This document shows positions 12,430 to 25,400 of a stretch of 64,000 bases of DNA, in pieces. Each line of letters starts with the position of its first letter. The stretch's first letter is position 1. Made by a program: the position numbers and the translations under genes. The notes below the pieces were generated by a model, which searched no databases, had not been told where the DNA came from, and saw only the letters and a program-made list of their open reading frames with translations. Source of the DNA: Whalleya microplaca (Eukaryota > Ascomycota > Sordariomycetes > Xylariales > Xylariaceae); contig MU385766.1 of NCBI GenBank assembly GCA_022497155.1, positions 248,001 to 312,000 on the forward strand, read 5' to 3'.

Positions 12430-13783
12430 ATGGCCATCGCAAGGCCAGTTCGCGCTCTGGCGCTAGCCGCCATCATGGTCTGGTGCTTCTTCCTCTATAC
12501 CATATTCCGTCCTTCTTCCAGTATAAAGAGTACTGCCGACTTCCACGGCACCATCGAAAGGGATCCCAATCTAGATCGTGAGTCTCCTTTCCCCTATGCA
12601 ACTTCTGCATTAAACCATGCCTGACCTCCCAAATAGCCACAGGAGAACCCGAAGGTGTGCTCGTGCGCGCAACAGGAAATGATTACGCCCCCGGCGTTGC
12701 CGGCACCTCTCGAATCAATGCGACAATCCTGGCGTTAGTGAGGAACGAAGAGATAGATGGGATGATACAGTCCATGACCGACTTGGAGCGAACCTGGAAT
12801 TCGAAATTCAACTATCCGTGGACGTTTTTCAACGATGTGCCCTTTAACGAAGAGTTCAAGCGAAGGACGAGAGCAGCGACCAAGGCCGAATGTAGATATG
12901 GTAAGCTGGAGCACAATCGTTTTTTCCCATCAACTTCTAATCTATTTGGACAGAGACTATCCCTAAAGAGCACTGGGCGGTACCGTCGTGGATCAACGAC
13001 GATTTATACAAGGAGTCCGTCAAGATACTCCAAGAGAACGATATTCAATACGCCGACAAGATCTCCTACCATCAGATGTGCCGATGGAACAGCGGTCTTT
13101 TCTACAAGCATCCTGCATTAGCAGACATGCAGTACTACTGGAGGGTCGAGCCCAAAGTTCATTTCTTCTGCGATATCGACTACGATCTATTCCGTTATAT
13201 GCAAGATTACAACAAAACATACGGCTTTACCATTACCCTCTACGACGCCCCCAAATCGATCCCGACGCTGTGGCCTGAGACGAACAAGTTTGTTGCTGAA
13301 CATCCCGAATACCTACACGAGAACAGAGCCGAGGGGTGGTTGACGGACAGGGAGCGCCGTCCTGTCCACAACGACCAAGCCAACGGCTATTCGACCTGCC
13401 ACTTCTGGAGTAATTTTGAGATCGCCGACATGAATTTCTGGCGGAGTCAACCATATGAAGACTATTTTAACCATTTAGACCGTGCCGGCGGCTTCTTTTA
13501 CGAAAGATGGGGCGATGCGCCTGTACATAGTATAGCTCTTGGGCTCTTTGAAGACAAGAGTAAAATCCATTGGTAAGAATGCTTATGTCATGTCGATGAC
13601 TTCAATCTGCTAACGACTATATCCAGGTTCCGCGACATTGGATACCAACACATCCCTTTCTTTAACTGTCCCAACTCGCCAAAGTGTAGGGGATGTGTAA
13701 CGGGTCGGTTCACGGATGGCGAGGCTTGGCTGAACAAGGAAGATTGTCGGCCCAACTGGTTTAAATACGTGGGAAGGGATTAA
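12430..13783 (+). CDS. Golgi alpha-1,2-mannosyltransferase, KTR/KRE2/MNT1 family (GT15)
   Basis: Four exons in phase (12430-12577, 12637-12900, 12954-13572, 13627-13783) code for 395 aa, the usual length for this family. Residues 8-26 form a single hydrophobic signal anchor (ALALAAIMVWCFFLYTIF), so it is a type II Golgi protein with a short stem. The luminal GT15 domain is complete: RINATILALVRNEEIDGM, YPWTFFNDVPFNEEFKRR, IPKEHWAVPSWI, CRWNSGLFYKHPAL, WRVEPKVHFFCDIDYDLFRY, the catalytic-region block YSTCHFWSNFEIADMNFWRS, and the C-terminal CPNSPKCRGCV. It transfers mannose from GDP-mannose to O- and N-linked glycans and so contributes to cell-wall mannoprotein. It starts head-to-head with GCP5. 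Which KTR paralogue it represents cannot be told from sequence alone. Confidence 0.95.
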
Positions 13784-14084
13784 GCGTTTCCCAATAAAGG
13801 TGTTTCGGGGCTCGATGAATGCACGATAAGTGCCCAATGCTGTAATTAATGCCTGGGCAAATCCCATCATGGATACAGGTTAGCATGGTGGCACGGGGTG
13901 TTTTTGGCGTAGTGTGGGCATTTGCTAAAGGCGGATTGTATTGCAAGTTACGGTATACTTTAGGCAACAACTATACATATCCACGATTTAGAATTGTGTG
14001 TAAATTGTTTGGGGGGTTATTCTTGGTATCTCTTGTTGCACCTTAGGTGTACTACTACTGCGTGTGAGTTTAGGAGGTTCCTTA

Positions 14085-15265
14085 TCAATGGTATCCGAAC
14101 ACTGTAACGATACCAGATGTGCCACTGACACAATATTGGTCTCCGAATCCGTTTTCCCTCCAGGCCAAGCAGGTGATGACATTGCTGCGTTCCCTCATCT
14201 TGCCATCCTTGCCTACAACCTTCTTGGGTTCGTGGCCAGCAGGACCCCATGGAACCTGCACTTTCGCCTTCAGCTCTCCAGTTAGCACATCCCAAGCCCA
14301 TATCCTCCCCTCTCCATTTTGCCCTGGTGTGCCCGTCATCTCATCACCCACCAAGACATACTGCTCCTTGCCGCCCAGAATAGACTGAACACGTAGATCT
14401 TCGTTCTTCCACCCAGGGTCTCCATACGTCTTCAGACAACCCCCGCTCTCCCTGTCCATCAAGCGGACCTTACTATCCAGACTCCCCACCAGCACCGCCT
14501 TCCCATCCTTCGTCAAGCACAAGCTCGTCACACTAGGCCCAATAACATCCGTGACGCAGCGTCCCATCCTCACATCATACGTCCGGACCCGCCCATCGAC
14601 ACTCCCGCTCACGATCTGCGGGCCCCGGACGACCACCGCGCTGACGGCGTCCCGGGCCTCGGAGAGCACCTGCACGGGTTTGAGGGAATTACTCTTGACG
14701 TCCCAGACGCGCACGCTGGTGTCGAGGGACCCAGACACGAGCAGCGCGTCGCCGTCGCCCGCGAACGCGACGCAGTTGATGCGCGCGCTGTGCGCCTGCG
14801 CCGTGCCCCCGAACCGCCGCAGCGTCTGCGCCGTGCCCACGTCCCACAGGAACACGGAGCGGTCGCCGCCCGAGGACGCGAAGCGCGCGTTGTCTGCTGA
14901 CACGCTCAGCGAGAGGACCTCGTACCCGTGCGCCGCGTACGTCTGCACCAGACGGCCCTCGGGTATGGCGGGGCCGGGCTTTTTGCTGATGTGGGATGAG
15001 GAGGTGGATAAGGAGGAGTGTGCACTTGGGTGCAGGGTGGTGCTGGGCTGGGGGTTGTACAGCCGGATGGACCGGTCCCCGGACCCGGCTAGGATGTACG
15101 TGCCCGGAGACGCGGAGTATGCGAGTGCATGTACGGGGCCTGGGAGGTGTTAGTCTACTGTTGGCGGGATCGACGAAGTGATTACATGTTCTTGTTAATT
15201 TTAGTAGGAAAGAACTCACCATTAGCGCCGAGAAGGTGTGCAACCGGCTTGTCGGGGAAAGCCAT
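14085..15265 (-). CDS. MORG1/WDR83-like WD40-repeat protein
   Basis: Two exons on the minus strand, 15265-15220 and 15139-14085, join in phase (AAT G | GC CCC) to give 366 aa. It opens MAFPDKPVAHLLGANGPVHA and continues as a seven-bladed WD40 propeller with repeats ending RSIRLYN, SVFLWD, SVRVWD, RVRTYD, KVRLMD and RIWAWD, the order typical of MAPK organizer 1 (WDR83). A low-complexity Ser/His/Pro insert of about 30 residues follows the first blade and makes it longer than animal WDR83 (about 315 aa). In other species the protein scaffolds MAPK signalling and is found in spliceosomes. Its 3' end converges on the mannosyltransferase gene, with 301 bp between stops. WD40 identity is certain; the MORG1 assignment is strong but by pattern. 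Confidence 0.88.
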
Positions 15266-15811
15266 TCTCTATCACGTCCGCGTCCATGACCAGGAGGCTT
15301 CGTACCACTTATAAGCCCAGACGGAGGCGCATTGCCTCTCAGCACCGTCTTGCTTATATGACCTGGCCGGCTTCTAGTTTAAACTACCTGGATGTGACTC
15401 TTATGAAGCCGAGGATAGAAATCTCTATCAGACGCGGCACTATTTCAAGGAACGTTCCAAGCAAGTAAAAAATGTATTATGTAGGAAGGTATCACAGGCT
15501 AAGGTAACTACAAAGTATACCTAATATATGTATGATATGTTTGATATGTATGAATACAGATATCTAGATACCGAGTAAATGAATATTCGGAGTTTATTTA
15601 TCCGCATATGTAAGTATCAGTGGCGATAAGAGATCTTATCAGCCTATCAGCCTATCTTATCATCGCGCTAGTAGCGCAAACCTTTGAACGCCAACGCGCT
15701 ATACATAATTAAGATTTTTTTTTTCTGGAGCTCCGTCAAATGTCTTTATCGTGCGCCTCACCAACTTGGATGATCTAGTCGGCAGACTTCCCTCAACATA
15801 AAGCGGTTGCA
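15266..15811. promoter_or_regulatory. Divergent promoter region between MORG1-like gene and Pet127
   Basis: The 546 bp separate two head-to-head start codons. The sequence is AT-rich with a small direct repeat of TCAGCCTATC (about 15639-15658) but no recognisable gene. Confidence 0.45.
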
Positions 15812-18800
15812 ATGCTTCAACTGAGCAGACGGACCGTACGCCGTATTGGACACTCTTACATTTGTGCATCATGTCTAGTGGCTCGCCATTCAACAGCAAT
15901 ACGGCGGCCACTGTCTCGTCCCACTCCAGCAGACCCTGCACTTCATAGCCGGCTTGCGGCGCGCAACGCACAGCAGGCTAGGTTGACCAATGAAGCTTCA
16001 CCCGGTTCTGGAGATGTAGCCGCGAATGTCGAGCAGGGTTCGATCGTGCACCTAGGCCCCCCGACAGTAACGGGGAAGGAGTTACAGTCTAAACCGAAAA
16101 AACCGAAGAAAGAGAAGAAGGCGAAGAAAAAGGCGAAGGCGGCACCACCTTCGGGTCTGGACCCCGGCGCAAATACGGACGCTGCAACCAAGGACGGACG
16201 ACAGCAGGAGACCCTTCAAAGTACCCTCGAGTCTTTGGTGAAAGTTCTAGCCGAACAACAGATAGATCTTGGACCCATCGCCCATAGGGTTCCGGAGAAC
16301 TCGGTTCCGAATGTCAATGCAGAGTCTACGGCAGGGTCCGCAGCAGGGTCCGCGGCAGGGTCCGAGGTAGGGTCCGAGGCAACGGCCAAGGCGAAGCCCA
16401 ACAAAAAGTCTAAGAAGGAGGCAAAACCTCCACGGAAGAAGCGAAAGAGTGCGGCTGCAACGCCCACCGACACCGCCACGACTCCAGAGACTACATCTGA
16501 TGCTCCGACGTCCAAGCCAGCACCAACGAAACGTGCTAAAAAGACTAAACAACAAGTCAGACGGACGAAGTCGGTCTCAACAAAGTCTTCTGGAAAGAAA
16601 CAGAAGCGGTCAGGCGGAAGTACCAAGGTCAATAAGGACGAGGAGGTCGAACCTTCGCCATTTACCGGCGATGAGCATACATCCAAGGTTCCTTTAGTAA
16701 TCGCCAAGATCAATCCCAAAAAATTGAATCTAGTTCCTGTCACAATGGATAAGGTAGAAGTCCCTACACTATCATACGGGCTTGAGAGAGTTTTATTCAA
16801 TCCAGGGGTCTATAGCCTTCAAGATCCTCGATCCCGAGTTTTCAATTTCGATCCGTATCTTTCGGAAATCATGCCAATCCAGGAGTTCGATTTCAACGCC
16901 TTGAAACAATACGTGACATCTTCTAAAGACTCAAACCTGATCGGTATTGCAAAGGAACACAAGAAGAAATATACTGGATCGACCTCCAGTATGACATCAA
17001 TGCTTTCACACTTCCATTACCTTTTGTCATCTTGGCGACAAGTCAACGCAGAGATGACGTCCAGAAGTTTCGTACCCGATTCTGTACAGTTTACCAGGAT
17101 AATGAAATCTCCAGCGGCAATCTTTCTACATTGGAAAGATGGTACTTACGCCATCGATGCCGACAAACAGTTTGATACAGCCAACATCTTAAGCATGCTA
17201 GGAAAGTCCATGGAAAAGCTCTTGACGCTCTCGAAAGAGGATTATGAAAGGTACAGGCACATCAACTCGGACCAAATTTCGGAGGAAGAACGGAATGCCG
17301 CTGAGGCCTTTCACTATACTGGTTTCCAGGATTTCATGATGCGCTCGCAGTTGGACGCATATGACCCAAGAGTTCCTGGGACCGGAATGTTTGACCTTAA
17401 GACCCGAGCAGTTATCTCCATCCGTATGGACGCGAAAGGGTTCCACAAGGGCCTTGGTTACGAGATTCGTAGACGATTCGGACAGTGGGAATCGTTTGAA
17501 CGGGAATACTATGACATGATTCGCTCTGCTTTCCTAAAGTATTCGCTGCAGGTTCGTATGGGTCGTATGGACGGCATATTTGTTGCATTTCACAACACCC
17601 AGCGAATATTCGGCTTCCAATACATCCCGTTGTCTGAGATGGATCTAGCACTACACGGAACAGATGATTTGACCCTTGGCGATAGGGAGTTCAAGCTCAG
17701 TCTCGCACTCCTCAATGAGGTTCTGAACCGGGCCACCATGCATTTCCCAAAGAAGTCACTTCGATTACATTTCGAGACAAGGGTTTCGGTTGGCGCCCCA
17801 TTTATGTATATTTTTGCCAAGCCCGTACGCCCCGAAGACATAGAAGAGGTTCAGAACGCAAGCAGGGCATCCATAGAGCAGTTTGAAAGGGAGGTTCTTG
17901 GCATAAGTAAGGATAAGGATGACGCTGGGGCTAAGCCACAGGACGTTGAGGAAACCCAAGACGCCCCCGAGGAAGACATCGAGAACAAAGATTCCCCACC
18001 GACCGAGGAAACGTCGAGTCTAGCTGCTTGGGAGGATGTGCGCCAGATTGTCGAGGATGCCATGGAAGATGACGAAGGTGGTGTTGGCATTGTGCGAGAG
18101 GCTATTGAAGATGCGCTCGAGCAGAGTGGTCTTCTTCATGCCAAGTCCTCTACAGAGGCGCGAGCATATGTCGATACCTTGCTTACTGCTATCACAGGAA
18201 GCAAGCCTTCTGGACTTGGTGGCTCACCATCAACCACTCTGGCAGAGGAAAATGTACCAACTGACGAGAATTCAGTGTTGGGTGAACCAGAAGAACCACA
18301 AACGCACAATGGACTCGTTGATGCCACAGCTCAGGAACAAACGTCTGCCACGGAACTAAATGCTGAAGAGAAACCCAATGCATCCGCTGAGCACGACTCA
18401 GAGCAGGCTATTGAAGACACAGATCAGCATGAACAAGAGCTATCCAGTACTTCAACGGAGGCTGGCAGCTTTGAAGAAGACGCAACAAATGTATCCGAGG
18501 CCGAACAAGCTACTATGCAACCTGAATCGGATATTCCAGCCTCGATTGATGAGCCAGTATCACAAGCAGAGGCGGACACCGACTCCTCCAAGGAGATGGA
18601 GGAAGCAGAGGAAGAGGATGAAGAGGACGAAGAGGACGAAGAGGACGAAGCCGACGACATTGATGATGAAACGTTAGTTGAAGAATCTAAAGAAGATGCG
18701 AATGCCTCCTTGAGCATGTCTCCGTTGAAAGACCTCATCGTACGCATGGCTCAGAGGATTGATGAAAGAGCTATGTCAGATAAAGCTGAGAACTCCGTCG

Positions 18801-19393
18801 ATGATTCGTCAAAGCTGAAAGCATTTGAACGTATACTAGGTGAGCTCATCTCTCGCTCTAAGACCGAGCAGACTACGCAACAAACCGATACCCCGAGCTC
18901 AAGTCCAGATACTCCAGCAGAGTCATCGTCAGAGGAAGATGAAGGCAATACGAACTCCGAGGACACGGCAAAGGCAGGGGTGGAGACGGAGGAAGAGCTA
19001 CTGGGACTGGTCCTGACTATCAAGAACAAAGTCAATGGCAAATACGTGACGCGCCCGAACAAACTCACGCCGGAAGACAGTTGGGTCGTTGAGTACAACA
19101 TGGAGAAGCTCAGCCAGCCCCGGGCCAGCGTCCTCTACCAGCAGTGTCAGGCCAGACGCCGTAAGATCCTGGATTTCACCGGCGAGGACCGCGAGTCGGA
19201 GTGGTACAAGATGTTCCGCGGCGGCCTGGACAAGCACACGCAGAGCGGCCGCATCTTCAGAAAGGAGGAGATGAAGAAGGCGAAGAAAAGTCCCGTCCAC
19301 ATCATGGGCCACGATAAGCCGTTGCATTGGGATGACGTGTTTGGGAAGATGCACACTACTACAGAGCAGGCAAAAAAGAACGACGGAACATGA
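15812..19393 (+). CDS. PET127: Mitochondrial Pet127-family RNA-processing protein with acidic extension
   Basis: A single exon codes for 1193 aa. Residues 1-30 (MLQLSRRTVRRIGHSYIC...) are an Arg-rich, acid-free mitochondrial presequence. Residues 85-300 are a lysine/alanine-rich spacer with a four-copy 12-bp repeat. The Pet127 core spans about 315-690: VPTLSYGLERVLFNPGVYSL, MLSHFHYLLSSWRQVN, YTGFQDFMMRSQLDAYDPRV, MFDLKTRAVISIRMDAKG, YEYDMIR-like helices and FKLSLALLNEVLNRAT. The D-L-K of FDLKT fits the PD-(D/E)XK nuclease-like fold proposed for this family. Residues 700-1040 are highly acidic and probably disordered, with an Asp/Glu run near 930-950. A second conserved segment (1055-1190) contains VEYNMEKLSQ and RRRKILDF. 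In yeast, Pet127 takes part in 5' trimming and turnover of mitochondrial mRNAs at the membrane. The protein is longer than the roughly 800-residue yeast form because of the acidic insert. Confidence 0.92.
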   Translation: MLQLSRRTVRRIGHSYICASCLVARHSTAIRRPLSRPTPADPALHSRLAARNAQQARLTNEASPGSGDVAANVEQGSIVHLGPPTVTGKELQSKPKKPKKEKKAKKKAKAAPPSGLDPGANTDAATKDGRQQETLQSTLESLVKVLAEQQIDLGPIAHRVPENSVPNVNAESTAGSAAGSAAGSEVGSEATAKAKPNKKSKKEAKPPRKKRKSAAATPTDTATTPETTSDAPTSKPAPTKRAKKTKQQVRRTKSVSTKSSGKKQKRSGGSTKVNKDEEVEPSPFTGDEHTSKVPLVIAKINPKKLNLVPVTMDKVEVPTLSYGLERVLFNPGVYSLQDPRSRVFNFDPYLSEIMPIQEFDFNALKQYVTSSKDSNLIGIAKEHKKKYTGSTSSMTSMLSHFHYLLSSWRQVNAEMTSRSFVPDSVQFTRIMKSPAAIFLHWKDGTYAIDADKQFDTANILSMLGKSMEKLLTLSKEDYERYRHINSDQISEEERNAAEAFHYTGFQDFMMRSQLDAYDPRVPGTGMFDLKTRAVISIRMDAKGFHKGLGYEIRRRFGQWESFEREYYDMIRSAFLKYSLQVRMGRMDGIFVAFHNTQRIFGFQYIPLSEMDLALHGTDDLTLGDREFKLSLALLNEVLNRATMHFPKKSLRLHFETRVSVGAPFMYIFAKPVRPEDIEEVQNASRASIEQFEREVLGISKDKDDAGAKPQDVEETQDAPEEDIENKDSPPTEETSSLAAWEDVRQIVEDAMEDDEGGVGIVREAIEDALEQSGLLHAKSSTEARAYVDTLLTAITGSKPSGLGGSPSTTLAEENVPTDENSVLGEPEEPQTHNGLVDATAQEQTSATELNAEEKPNASAEHDSEQAIEDTDQHEQELSSTSTEAGSFEEDATNVSEAEQATMQPESDIPASIDEPVSQAEADTDSSKEMEEAEEEDEEDEEDEEDEADDIDDETLVEESKEDANASLSMSPLKDLIVRMAQRIDERAMSDKAENSVDDSSKLKAFERILGELISRSKTEQTTQQTDTPSSSPDTPAESSSEEDEGNTNSEDTAKAGVETEEELLGLVLTIKNKVNGKYVTRPNKLTPEDSWVVEYNMEKLSQPRASVLYQQCQARRRKILDFTGEDRESEWYKMFRGGLDKHTQSGRIFRKEEMKKAKKSPVHIMGHDKPLHWDDVFGKMHTTTEQAKKNDGT
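16331..16378 (+). repeat. 12-bp tandem repeat inside Pet127 coding region
   Basis: Four near-identical 12-bp units (GCAGGGTCCGCA and variants) follow one another and code AGSAAGSAAGSEVGSE. A degenerate fifth unit precedes them. The unit is a multiple of three, so copy-number change would keep the frame. Confidence 0.85.
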
Positions 19394-21511
<2,118 letters not shown>

Positions 21512-21960
21512 AGACTAAGTTCCGTTGTCTGATCGTCAAAATCAATACAAAGCCAATCGTAAGGCATTTCAAATCCACACGAGCAACAGAAAAAGACACA
21601 ATGTGATATAGCTTTGTTAAACGTACTCGTTCTATAACTAGGGATTAGTTAAACGACAAGACGCCAAAGGCGCGAATGCGCATATTACGCTCTAGCAAAG
21701 GACGAGACTTATACCTAAAGACAGAATTCTTTCATCTTAATCAAGAAACATCTGTTAGGCTCGAGCAGTCAACTAGCGACCCGATGGACTCAATATGGAG
21801 CCATGTCCTGAATGCCCCGTCGAAGCAGAGTGGCGAATAACCGAATACCGAACCACCAAGTACCGAGCTCCCGAGTACCGACCAGAGATTCATTCGATCC
21901 CATATTCTAACATCGTGTCAAGAAAGAGGATTTCACCATCTGCGGACGAATTCATCGACC

Positions 21961-22090
21961 ATGACTAAGACTGTCTGCACCATTGACGCTACTGGCGGCT
22001 AGGGCGGCGGTGTGGCGAGGCTGTTTGCAGATTGTAGGTGTATAAGGCCGGAACGAGATTATGTCGTAGTTAAGGATCGCAATTACTAGG
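21961..22090 (+). pseudogene. Relic of an NmrA-like NAD(P)-binding protein gene (5' end)
   Basis: From ATG 21961 the frame reads MTKTVCTIDATGG, then TAG, then GGGVARLFAD. This matches the start of NmrA-like Rossmann proteins, in which a V-x-x-ATG-x-QGG-x-VAR motif binds the nucleotide. The stop replaces the expected glutamine codon, and CAG to TAG is a C-to-T change in a CpA context, as RIP produces. After about 40 codons the similarity is lost and no further exons are found before the GCN2 gene. I read it as a truncated, mutated fragment. Confidence 0.45.
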
Positions 22091-22423
22091 CTATGCCTCG
22101 TTCTAGACACACGAAAATGTTAATGCTTCAAAGCCCAGTAGAAATCGATTTAGATAATACATGTTTACCACAGATCAGACTCGTAGCTAAACACTTATTC
22201 AGTCCCTTTTTAATTTAGGGAGCCTTTTCTTGTAGGGGGTTTTTTATAGTCATCTGCTATGCAATATGTCAACTAGCACGTACAGCGATCTTCTAAGGTC
22301 CATCCTACGCATAACTTATTGATATACGGTACAGTATCGTCTAGGGTATCTTTCAGTATTTTTCCTACATACGCTCAACATCTACATATCCCTCTCACTT
22401 GCGTACCCGTTTCCGACCACCCC

Positions 22424-25400
22424 TCACGCTCCCAGGTCGTAGTAGATACACTTCGTGGTCCTGAAGTTATACACAAACGCGTGACGACTGGCATCCTTGG
22501 TCTCCCACGCCGAGCGCCACGTCAGCAGCATCTCGTGGATCTCGCGGAAGTACCGCCTCTCGTTCTTATCGACCGACTGCTCGGCCTTGCGCCAGCTGTC
22601 GGGCTCCGACAGCGCCGTGCCCTGGATCAGGTTGAGCACGCCGTCCGAGGTCTCGACGGCCGCGATCGGGCCGTCGAGGAAGGTCTGCAGGAGCCCCGCG
22701 GCGTTGGCTTGCGCTTGCTCGATGACGATGTGGCGGTTGAATTTCTTCGACTTTGTGCCCGCGACGAGCACGCGCACTTCTTGGTCCGGGTTCGTGGGTA
22801 GCCCGCCGTTTTGGGCGATTGGCTGGAGGCTGCTCGTGTTCTCGGACTGCCTGGGTGATATTTGATGGCGGGAGCCGCGTTCTCGCAGTGCGGCACGCAA
22901 CCAGGGGAGTAATTGCGTAACTGTGATCTCGGTATCGGGGACGTCCTTGCGATCCATCGTCCTTATCTTGAGTACGGTATCCTGCTTCAAGATGACTAGC
23001 CATGAATAGGACTCGTCGCGATTTCTCGATACGAGCTCTTCCGAGGATCTAGAGTCCCGTGCTAACTCCGCACTGATATCATGAGACCATAGCGTCGATA
23101 AGATTTCGATGCCGGCGGTGCGGAGAGTATGCGGATCAAAGCTGGCAACGAGTACGTCACACTAGACGATTGTCAGTTCATTGATCATGCCGTGCATAGA
23201 AGGTGTGCTAGGAAGCTTACCCGTTTGGTAGTGAAAATTCCCTGCGGCTCTTCTTCCGGCTTTTTCAAGAAGGCTTTCCCACCACTAGTCTTCGGCAGCC
23301 GTGCCAATTTCTCCCATGCCAAGCTGAAGCCGACGGCATGAGGACCTTCGCCTTGATTACCAACCTTCTGCCGATGTGCCTTGATCAAACCGTCATATCG
23401 CCCTCCCGCTGCAAAGACGTCTTTGGATTTCCTATCATACAGGCATTGGAATAGCATTCCGCCTTTGAAGAAATTCTCCTTGACGCTGCTGAGTGGGTTG
23501 ATATAGATCTTTGAATGGACACCAAGACGTTTCGTATATTCGACGACGTCTTTCAGATGAGCAAGAGTTGGCTTTATTCTTTCACTCATGTGGCTTCCCT
23601 CGAATATACTCTTCAGCTTGTTGAACGCCTTTGTTGGGGTATCTAGGATTGGTCAATTCTCTACTCGAAAACCTGATTAACTTAGAAGCCATATACTTAC
23701 CTCGAAAGTCAAAGCGTCGGAGGTCCTCTATACTGGTAGCAGATATTCCGATCATGGGTGATCGAAGCTCGGTCCGAATCTTTTGGAACGTATACTGATG
23801 GACATTAAGCTTGCTGAGAGATTCTGCGGTAAGCTGTCTTGCGCTCAAGTCTACATTGCAAAAGTCGAAAATGAGTTGTAATAAGTCCGAGTGCCCTAGA
23901 TGGAAGCACATGGGCGATGTCGTGGGAAATGTGCCGATGATTTCATCCAGCACCTTAATAACCTCGGCTTCCTTGAAAGCCAGATCCAAGCTATCTGCGG
24001 AAACGATGTCAAAGTCAACTTCGCCAACCATGAGTGGTTGACCGCCATTTTGCCTGTCGCGGTAAACATTCCCAAACGTGAAAGATCGCCGTGTCATTGT
24101 AGGTTTGGTCTGCTTCGCGAGAACTCTAGCATTCCCAAGCATGAGATCAAATGGTAGCTGAACCACAGTGCCATTTGAATCCAGCAGCTGCACAATATTT
24201 TGATTTGCAGAATAATGAGATGAGCGAGGGTAAATAGAGTGGCGAGGTGCCTCTACTGCACCATGACGGCGAAAGACCGAAACCAGTTCTTCTTTCACTA
24301 TTCCCTGGTATAACAGCTCAGTCACACTTGGGGTTGGTGTTGACATGTCCCAGGCGTAATCTTTCGTCGGTTCTACAGGGGCCGAGAATAAAGCTGAAAC
24401 AACTTTCGGGAAATAAGGCGAAGCAGAGTTTGTGAGACTTGCAAGTGCTCTGCGTGTCGTTTCATTCTCCATCTGAATGGGCAGCTTGCCACTGCGTAGG
24501 AGTTCAATGCTTGTTGGGCGCTCTTTAACGTCATGTGTGACTAGAGATAGAACAATATCTGGTTTGACTTTGTCCCCTGGCTGGAAATCCTCTGGGAGTA
24601 ATGAAAGGGTGCCTAGTTTTCCTAGCTTGTCTGCTCTCTCCATTCCTATAATAGGGTGGTAGCACATCTCGAAGAACATGATGCCGAGAGAGTACATCTA
24701 TTGCTGTGTTAGTTGAAGATCACTAGAAGGGAATAACATGGCTACTTGCATCGACTTTAGTGGTATATGATCCACCACCTGCCCGCCGAACTTCGGGCGC
24801 GACATAATATGATGTTCCAATACTTCGTGTCAAATCGCCTGCGTCTAAGTTGGTAGTAGCAGATTTGTCGACGGCAAACTGCCCAGTAGTTGCCAATCCG
24901 AAGTCACCAATCTTCACATTGTTGACGCCATCAGGTCCGACGCCGATGAAAATATTTTCTGGTTTGAGATCACGATGGACAATATTCAACCCATGAATAT
25001 GGACCAGACCTTCCAAGACTTGGCGGAATAAGCGCCAGATCTCTTCCGTGTCTTTCCAAAGACCCCTTTGAATCAAGTCTCGTAATGTCTTGTGATAGAA
25101 TTAGCAAGTCGGCCAGTGGATACCAACAGACAAAAGGAGCTTTACAACTTACCCTCTTTTCGCAATATTCCATGGATATGTACATCACGGTTCTGGAAAG
25201 CTTTTGGGAAGTCCGGGCTCTCGTAGGCGAAGGTATGCCCCCCGATATTTCCTTTCCGGCAGAATAAGGGACGACAGAATCAACATCGGAGTTATCGGAG
25301 TCGTCGTCATCGTCATCATCCTCTACTTCGTTATCATCCTCGATGTCTGATTCATCGTATCCGAATTCTATATTAGGGTGACTTGAAGATATGAAATCTA

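Noticed and set aside
14551..15345. Frames of 200 and 218 codons over the MORG1-like gene
   Set aside because: Both are alternative frames of the WD40 gene and lack WD or other motifs.
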